Assembly: GCF_030323265.1 (NCBI RefSeq)
Contig: NZ_CP104990.1
Location: forward strand, 62,001 to 126,000
Direction: 5' to 3'
Length of the DNA: 64,000 bases
Origin: Terrirhizobium terrae
Lineage (GTDB): Bacteria > Pseudomonadota > Alphaproteobacteria > Rhizobiales > Rhizobiaceae
Below the pieces are notes generated by a model that worked only from the letters and a program-made list of their open reading frames with translations, did no database searches and was not told the origin of the DNA. Positions 58,561 through 64,000 of this stretch are shown in pieces (positions within the stretch are counted from its first letter, which is position 1; the number at the start of each line of letters is the position of its first letter). The translations under genes and the position numbers were made by a program.

Positions 58561-59490
58561 ATGGCCAAAGATATACGTATTGATGAGATATTTCGTACGG
58601 TAAGTTCGCTCCCGCCGGGTGAACTGGCAGCATTTCTCGCTGTCGCGGAACACGGAGGATTCCGGGCTGCAGCGCGGACCCTCGACCAGAGCGCTTCCGC
58701 ACTGAGCCATGCCGTGGCGGGCCTCGAAAGGCGCCTCAAGGTCAAGCTGCTTCACCGATCGACCCGAAATGTATCGTTGACTGAATCCGGGCGGAGGTTT
58801 GTCGCGAGACTTGTTCCAGCGATCAGCGAGATCGGGTCGGCTGTGGAGGAGCTTACGGACTTGAATGCTGTTCCAGCGGGACTTCTGCGCATCAACTGTG
58901 ACGCCAACGCGGCTGAGCAGGTTCTCGTGCCTCTGTTGACCAAATTCATGGAAACCCAACCCGCCATGAGGTTCGAGATCGTATCCGAAACGCGACTGGT
59001 GGACATCGCGGAGGGCGGGTTTGACTGTGGCATCAGACTCACCGAACTGGTGCCCGACGACATGGTCGCGATACCCATCGGTCCCGACCAGCAGCACATC
59101 GTCGTTGCTTCGCCAGGCTATCTCGACAAAGCCCCGAAACTCCTCCAGCCGTCGGATATCGCGCTCCACAGGTGTGTTCAGTTGCGCATGTCCGGCGGCT
59201 CGCTCTATCGGTGGGAATTCCAGAAACGTGGCGAAGCATTCGCTATCGAGACCTCTGGCAATCTGGTCGTCGATCATTCGAGGCTTCTTCTTGCTGCAGC
59301 GCATGAAGGATATGGTCTTGCTTACGTCACACGATGGATGGCTTGTGAAAGCCTTCGGAACGGTTCCCTGAGGCAGGTACTTCAAGACTGGACCCCGCCC
59401 TATCCAGGCCTGTGCCTTTATTATCCGCGGCACCGCCACCTTAGTGCCGGGATGCGTGCCTTCCTGGCGTTTCTCAGAGATGCACACTAG
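58561..59490 (+). CDS. LysR-family regulator
   Basis: 309 residues. HTH: AAFLAVAEHGGFRAAARTLD then QSASALSHAVAGLERRLKVK. Substrate domain: LLRINCDANAAEQVLVPLLT, FDCGIRLTELVPDDMVAIPI, LLAAAHEGYGLAYVTRWMAC. Likely controls the divergent SDR (57576-58499) and perhaps the cupin gene 132 bases downstream. Many close relatives regulate SDR or aldo-keto reductase genes responding to electrophiles; the specific inducer is not known. Confidence 0.86.
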   Translation: MAKDIRIDEIFRTVSSLPPGELAAFLAVAEHGGFRAAARTLDQSASALSHAVAGLERRLKVKLLHRSTRNVSLTESGRRFVARLVPAISEIGSAVEELTDLNAVPAGLLRINCDANAAEQVLVPLLTKFMETQPAMRFEIVSETRLVDIAEGGFDCGIRLTELVPDDMVAIPIGPDQQHIVVASPGYLDKAPKLLQPSDIALHRCVQLRMSGGSLYRWEFQKRGEAFAIETSGNLVVDHSRLLLAAAHEGYGLAYVTRWMACESLRNGSLRQVLQDWTPPYPGLCLYYPRHRHLSAGMRAFLAFLRDAH

Positions 59491-59622
59491 GCGGATATCC
59501 CGCTATGCGCGACGCATGACCAATCGACGTTGCCTTTCGTATATCTGATATGCCGTTTCGAGATCCTGTAGGTTCATCTCGGCAGCCGACAATGGCAAAC
59601 CTGAGATCCGAAGGAGACATCC

Positions 59623-60037
59623 GTGTATAAGAAACTTGCAGCTGCTGCGGTTATCGCGCTCATTGGGGAACCCCGCTAAGCGCGCATGACGCTTCGAAGA
59701 ATGCAAAAGTCACACTCGTGTTCGACCATGTTCTCCCTAACGTTCCCGGCAAGAGCATGCGAGGTGTGCTGGTTGAATACGGTCCCGGAGGCTATTCCCC
59801 GCACACACGCATGCTGAAAGTGCATTCATCTATGCAACGGTCCTGGAAGGCGAGATCAAGAGCAAGGTCGGTAACGGCCCTGAAAAGATCTTCAAAGCCG
59901 GAGAGAACTTCATCGAAAACCCGGGTGACCATCACGGCGTAAGCGCCAATGGCAGCGAGACGAAGCCCGCGAAACTATTGGCGGTCTTTGTCGTCAATAC
60001 CGATGAGACGGAGCTGACGATCCCCGACAAGAAATAG
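59623..60037 (+). CDS. small secreted cupin protein (two frame breaks as read)
   Basis: 138 residues if two bases are restored. GTG start at 59623, AAGGAG 6 bases upstream. A signal peptide VYKKLAAAAVIALIG is followed by a G4 run (59665-59668); G5 continues GTPLSAHDASKNAKVTLVFD. A second break at about 59810 (one C missing) changes THTRMLKV to a frame reading AESAFIYATVLEGEIKSKVG, the cupin core, then FIENPGDHHGVSANGS and ELTIPDKK. It would be a periplasmic single-domain cupin of the kind often encoded beside LysR/SDR pairs. Could be a true pseudogene; the pattern elsewhere argues for assembly error. Confidence 0.68.
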
Positions 60038-60256
60038 CTGCTGGAGCGAAATTACAGCCGGGGCGACTAGCCCCGGTCAATCCGAATTTGAGCGACGGTG
60101 ACGCTTGGAGAGTAGCATATCGATGTTGGGCGGATCTCGGCGGAGAACATAGATAGCGGCGCGCGCCAAAGTTTCTCTGCCGATCTATACAGGGCCGGAT
60201 TGAGGCAAGCAGCTAGTCAACCGAAGTTGATCTCGTAGCGTTTCGAATGCAATTAA

Positions 60257-60327
60257 CTCCTGCATCCTCCAGCCTTGACATGCAGGAGATGGTGTCCTCC
60301 TGTATTTCTGCATTTTAATGCTGGAGG
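60257..60327 (+). promoter_or_regulatory. leader with competing hairpins covering the kinase ribosome site
   Basis: CCTCCAGC (60266-60273) is complementary to GCTGGAGG (60320-60327), the Shine-Dalgarno of the kinase start at 60336. The alternative stem CTCCTGCAT (60257-60265) with ATGCAGGAG (60280-60288) would hold CCTCCAGC in its loop. A further TCCTCC lies at about 60295. The two folds look mutually influencing, as in a translational switch. The 60038-60256 stretch before it has no supported gene. Confidence 0.35.
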
Positions 60328-60335
60328 GATACGGG

Positions 60336-62276
60336 GTGATTGCGTCGACGATCTCGATCGAAGAGATCAAAGCGTTGGTGGATGCCTTACCGGGACTCGG
60401 CTGGGCCGCGTGGCCCAATGGCGAGTTCATATGTCAAAGCGTATCCATGGAGGCCTACACTGGCTTCCCGAGCTCCAAGTTTGTGGAGCGTGACGCACTA
60501 AGCGGCGAATTTGCCTGGAGTGAATTGCTTCATGTGAATGACTATAGCCGCCTTGAACAGGCATGGTTGGCTGCTGTGCAGAGCGTTGGGACATTCGACG
60601 TCGCTCATCGCGTCCGCACCGCAAATGGAAGCTTCCGATGGCTTCGAACCACTGCACGCGCTCAGACCGATGCTACCGGCAAGATCGTATTCTGGCTTGG
60701 AACATGTGTAGACATCCACGAAGCGATATCGGAGGTGGAAGCTTCGAGAGAACGCGAGAGGGTTTTGCAGAACTTCATCGACGCTGTCCCCGTTCCGATA
60801 TGGTCGGCTGATTGCTCCGGGAACCCAACTTATTTCAATCAAGCGCTCAAAGCTCAGGTTGGCATTTCGGATACGAACACGATCCAGAAGTTCACCCTCG
60901 ATGAGGTCTTGTCCCGCGTGATACATCCGGACGACTTATCGAGGGTGTCCAGTGCGCTCAAGGCGACGTTTGCCGGCGGCGAGCGCTTCAAGCAGAAATA
61001 TAGGCAAGTGCGTGCCGATGGGGGTTTTCGTTGGACGAATGGCGAGGTCAACGCCTTGCGCGATGACAAAGGCGTCGTCATGCGTTGGCTGGGGGTCGCC
61101 CAGGATATCGACGACGAGGTTTCAGCCCAGGCTGCTATTTCAGAGCGTGAAGCCAGGCTTGCATTAATAATCGAAACAATGCCGGGGCTATTGTGGGTAT
61201 CCTCGCCCGATGGGCAGCCGACATACTTCAGCCGTCAGCTGGAGCAGTGGTCCGGCCTCACTGTCGACAAGATCACTCACAGCGAAGTCGATGTGCTCAA
61301 GGGAATTATTGAGGCGACCATCCATCCAGACCACCAGGAAGAGGTCGAGACAACTATACGCAAGAGCTTCAAGTCCGGAGAGCCCTGGTTTAGGAGGTTT
61401 CGGCAGCGACGCTTCGATGGGACATGGCGTTGGCTCGAAGCACGAATGGAGCCACTCAGAGATGAGAATGGCAAAATCGTTCAGTGGTATGGTCTGCAAG
61501 TCGACATTGAGAATGAATTCTTGGCCCAAGAGTCATTGCGGATTTCTCAAGACAAGCTTGCTCGTGCCTCACGGTTCGCTGGGATGGCCGAGCTTTCTGC
61601 ATCGATCGCTCACGAACTGAGCCAGCCGTTGGCGGCGGTTATAATGAGTGCGGATGCCTGCAAACGGTGGCTTGACATGTCGCCGCCAAATACCGACCGC
61701 GCGGCACATAGCGCGGATTCCGTCGTAAGGGATGCTAATATTGCCTCAGAAGTGGTCAAGAGGATCAGAGCACTTTTCCAGCATAAGTCTGAGGGTCGAG
61801 AGAACGTCGACATCAACCTGCTGATTCTGAGCGTCAAGAAACTGTTGTCGGAGGAACTGATATCGCACGGGATTCGCCTGGATCTGAAATTGGCGAAATC
61901 GCTGGAAATGGTTTCCGTTGACAGTATTCAGATACAGCAGGTCCTGGTGAACCTCGTGCACAATGGCGTTGAGGCGATGGTGGGAACCCCAGGCCGCGAA
62001 AGACTGATAACCGTAAAAACGTTCCCCTCAGAACTTGGACCGGTCGTCGAGATCACCGACGCAGGCAACGGGTTCCAAGATGTAGATCGCGCATTTATGC
62101 CGTTCTTTACGACTAGGGAAAGCGGCATGGGGATGGGACTCTCCATATGTGAATCCATCATCACCTCTCACGGAGGTAAAATTTGGGCAGAGAACGTCGA
62201 CCAAGGCGCTCGCGTAAGCTTTACGGTTAGGGGAAGTTTCGGAGAGCCCATCAATACTGCCGAAAGAGCCAGATGA
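60336..62276 (+). CDS. soluble PAS-PAS-PAS sensor histidine kinase
   Basis: 646 residues from the GTG at 60336, chosen because GGAGG is 8 bases upstream; an ATG at 60318 lacks one. Three PAS/PAC units (about 10-135, 145-270, 280-400) are each recognisable by the PAC pattern: FRWLRTTARAQTDATGKIVF, FRWTNGEVNALRDDKGVVMR, WRWLEARMEPLRDENGKIVQ. The dimerisation helix SASIAHELSQPLAAVIMSAD carries the phospho-His at about 426. ATP-lid boxes: QVLVNLVHNGVEAM (N), VEITDAGNGF (G1), ESGMGMGLSICESIITSHGG (G2). No membrane segment, so it senses a cytoplasmic signal. No response regulator is adjacent. Confidence 0.88.
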   Translation: MIASTISIEEIKALVDALPGLGWAAWPNGEFICQSVSMEAYTGFPSSKFVERDALSGEFAWSELLHVNDYSRLEQAWLAAVQSVGTFDVAHRVRTANGSFRWLRTTARAQTDATGKIVFWLGTCVDIHEAISEVEASRERERVLQNFIDAVPVPIWSADCSGNPTYFNQALKAQVGISDTNTIQKFTLDEVLSRVIHPDDLSRVSSALKATFAGGERFKQKYRQVRADGGFRWTNGEVNALRDDKGVVMRWLGVAQDIDDEVSAQAAISEREARLALIIETMPGLLWVSSPDGQPTYFSRQLEQWSGLTVDKITHSEVDVLKGIIEATIHPDHQEEVETTIRKSFKSGEPWFRRFRQRRFDGTWRWLEARMEPLRDENGKIVQWYGLQVDIENEFLAQESLRISQDKLARASRFAGMAELSASIAHELSQPLAAVIMSADACKRWLDMSPPNTDRAAHSADSVVRDANIASEVVKRIRALFQHKSEGRENVDINLLILSVKKLLSEELISHGIRLDLKLAKSLEMVSVDSIQIQQVLVNLVHNGVEAMVGTPGRERLITVKTFPSELGPVVEITDAGNGFQDVDRAFMPFFTTRESGMGMGLSICESIITSHGGKIWAENVDQGARVSFTVRGSFGEPINTAERAR

Positions 62277-62406
62277 AGCTCTTGTAGTCACTTAGCTCGC
62301 CGCGAAACGATATATAACGGCCCCCTTCCACCACAGAACAAGCAGTAGAGACAGGCAGGGTACGATCCGCTGGCGACCCGAGGTACGCCTCGTCCGACCG
62401 CCCTGA

Positions 62407-62856
62407 TCAGGCAGACCTGGCTGCGACAGGAAGGCGGAACGGGGCGCCCAGACGATTGAAAGCATTCATCGCCGCAATTGTGATGGTCAGATCGACAAGT
62501 TCCTTCGGCGAAAATGCTGCCGATGCTGCCGCATACGCCTCATCCGAGGCATGTGTCTCGCTGATACGTGTCACTTCCTCGGCCCAAGCCAGAGCTGCGC
62601 GTTGCTGATCGCTGAACAGATGCGGGACCTCGGCCCACACGGTTACCAGAAGGATCTTGTCGATGGGCATGGTTTTACGCAGGTCACGGCTATGCATGTC
62701 GATACAATGGGCACAACCGTTGATTTGAGATACCCGAAGGAACACAAGATGGATCAAAGCCTCGGGAAGGTCAGTATTTTGCATTACATAATGATAGACG
62801 CCAAGTAGCGTTTTTGCACCTTCCGGTGCAATCTCGTGCCAATTCATGCGGGACAT
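62407..62856 (-). CDS. AhpD-like carboxymuconolactone-decarboxylase-family protein
   Basis: 149 residues. The redox motif Cys-x-x-Cys with the downstream His is in QINGCAHCIDMHSRDLRKTM, typical of AhpD-type alkylhydroperoxidase-like proteins. Other family segments are LPEALIHLVFLRVS and SPKELVDLTITIAAMNAFNR. Probably a small peroxidase or disulfide-active protein in the cytoplasm. It lies 100 bases downstream of ada on the same strand, fitting an alkylation or peroxide stress pair. The 130-base gap to the kinase gene holds nothing clear. Confidence 0.87.
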   Translation of the reverse strand: MSRMNWHEIAPEGAKTLLGVYHYVMQNTDLPEALIHLVFLRVSQINGCAHCIDMHSRDLRKTMPIDKILLVTVWAEVPHLFSDQQRAALAWAEEVTRISETHASDEAYAAASAAFSPKELVDLTITIAAMNAFNRLGAPFRLPVAARSA

Positions 62857-62956
62857 TTTGCTGCCTTTCGGTGTTTGGGCGAGAGTATTTCGTTACCCAC
62901 CGGATGCCGTCTGGAATCGTCGTGCAAGGCCGGTTGGATGCACCCGGATTTGAGCT

Positions 62957-64000
62957 CTATGACGGTTTGTGCAACTTTTTCGTCGCCGTGTATTCCCGCT
63001 CAAGCAGGGTCGTTTTTTTATCCAGCCCCCAAGTGTAACCGAAGAAGGTGCCGTCGCTCTTAACGACCCGGTGACACGGAATGGCGACTGCCAGAGCGTT
63101 GGAGGCACAGGCGCTGGCGACGGCATTTATGGATCGAGCATGCCCGATTTTTCTGGCAATCTCAGTGTAGGAAGCCGTCTGCCCAGCGGGAATGCTTTGC
63201 AGTGCCCGCCATACACGTCTCTGAAAAACTGTTCCCCGGATATCGAGCGGCAGGTCATGTGACAGGTCCGGTGCTTCGATAAGGCCGACGACCTGAGCAA
63301 CAATGAGTTCATAGTTGGCATCGCCTCCAACAAAATTGGCCTTCGGAAAGCGATCCTGCAAATCCTGAAGTAAAATCTCCGGCGAGTCACCCATAAGGAT
63401 CGCAGCAATTCCCTTCGCACTCGAGGCAACGACAATAGCCCCAAGTGATGTTTGTCCTACGGCGAACCGTAACGTCTCCTGTTTCCCACCATCTCTGAAA
63501 TGGCGTGGCGTCATGCCAAGGGATTTGTTGGTCACGGCGTAAAATCTCCACTTGAGCTATAGCCCGCGTCATAGAATGACTCGGTTACGGGGCGCCCACG
63601 CAGAAGTCTCTCCCTTACGTCTGCCGCCAGCTTCTGTTCCTGGTATGCCCGAGGCGTTAGCCCAGTATATTTTCGGAAAAGCCGATGAAAATGCCCTTCA
63701 CTTATGCCGATTGAATGGGCTAACGCAGCCACTGAAGCTGGGGTGTCTGCGGCTTCGATCAACCGACAAGCTTCAGCGATAGTTTCGCAATTTTGTTGAC
63801 GAATACTTCCTTCATTCGGCCGGCAGCGGCGGCAAGGGCGGAAACCCGCACGCTCGGCGTCCTTTGCGGAAACGAAGATTTTCTGGGCGAGGCACGCGGG
63901 AACCACAAGATAGCCGGCAGTATATTCCGGTAGTAATCACGCCACGCCACGTGCCTCCGAAGCGGACATCTGCACTCGGATTGACGTTAAGCGCTACGCC
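62957..64000 (-). CDS. ada: Ada, bifunctional methyl-phosphotriester sensor/O6-alkylguanine-DNA methyltransferase (5' end off window, frame broken)
   Basis: Three segments in different frames join into one Ada protein. N-terminal: ITTGIYCRLSCGSRVPRPEN and FRPCRRCRPNE, the four zinc cysteines including the methyl acceptor. Middle AraC-type HTH: SVAALAHSIGISEGHFHRLF, FRKYTGLTPRAYQEQKLAAD. C-terminal methyltransferase: PLDIRGTVFQRRVWRALQSI, catalytic AIPCHRVVKSDG. Breaks: A4 at 63541-63544 (A5 gives GDFYAVTNKSLG) and about 63868-63872, where two bases are missing. The first residues lie beyond 64000. Ada repairs methyl damage and, once methylated, activates its own regulon. Confidence 0.82.

Noticed and set aside
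58384..59487. A 367-codon minus-strand frame over the LysR gene and its promoter
   Set aside because: It spans the divergent promoter and the whole LysR gene in antisense and shows no domain.

Overview
The window looks like a Rhizobiaceae replicon (Rhizobium/Agrobacterium/Ensifer group). Evidence is the high GC, copies of rhizobial intergenic mosaic repeats, a rhizobial DUF1612-type gene related to those found near plasmid replication loci, SyrB-like small proteins, and a dense series of ABC-transporter catabolic operons with local GntR, TetR, LysR and ArsR regulators. No rRNA or tRNA gene and no intact transposase was seen. The content is accessory catabolic DNA, such as a chromid, a megaplasmid or a variable chromosomal arm.

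Layout. 1-1.5 kb: start of a pyrimidine-degradation (rut) operon, rutA and partial rutB. 2.6-6.6 kb: a GlcD-like FAD oxidase, the DUF1612-type protein and a Tat-exported chloroperoxidase-like hydrolase. 6.6-10.0 kb: a thiamine-precursor uptake operon (ykoF, thiX, thiZ, thiY) headed by a clear TPP riboswitch. 10.1-15.1 kb: quinate/shikimate catabolism (dehydroshikimate dehydratase, shikimate dehydrogenase, an orphan TRAP binding protein) with a divergent TetR. 15.2-22.8 kb: a long minus-strand operon combining an SsuABC/NMT1-type importer, a cysteine hydrolase, an acetoacetate-decarboxylase-family protein, an acyl-CoA ligase, an amidohydrolase-like protein and a GntR. It carries palindromic operators, and its substrate is unknown. 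23-26.4 kb: two receiver proteins, an MFS carrier and ureidoglycine aminohydrolase. 26.5-33.8 kb: a PcaF-type thiolase, an SDR, a LysR and the periplasmic aldehyde oxidase paoABC. 33.9-40.8 kb: a GH51 arabinofuranosidase with its ABC importer and an ArsR-type regulator. 41.0-41.2 kb: a small element with perfect 34-bp inverted ends. 41.3-49.2 kb: RND efflux, an EF-hand protein, two SyrB-like proteins and a Na+/H+ antiporter. 49.5-53.1 kb: a probable nitric-oxide response unit (PAS protein, diflavin reductase, group III truncated haemoglobin, FdxA-type ferredoxin, NsrR) with an NsrR-type operator. 53.4-60.0 kb: AraC/LysR regulators alternating with three short-chain dehydrogenases and a cupin. 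60.3-64 kb: a PAS histidine kinase, an AhpD-like protein and the start-truncated ada gene.

A strong technical pattern runs through the whole window. About thirteen otherwise well-conserved reading frames or frame junctions break at one place, nearly all at a short homopolymer, and each is restored by adding back one base (two at one ada site). No break needs a base removed. I read this as systematic homopolymer shortening in the assembly rather than gene decay. The affected genes are annotated at full length with the break position stated.
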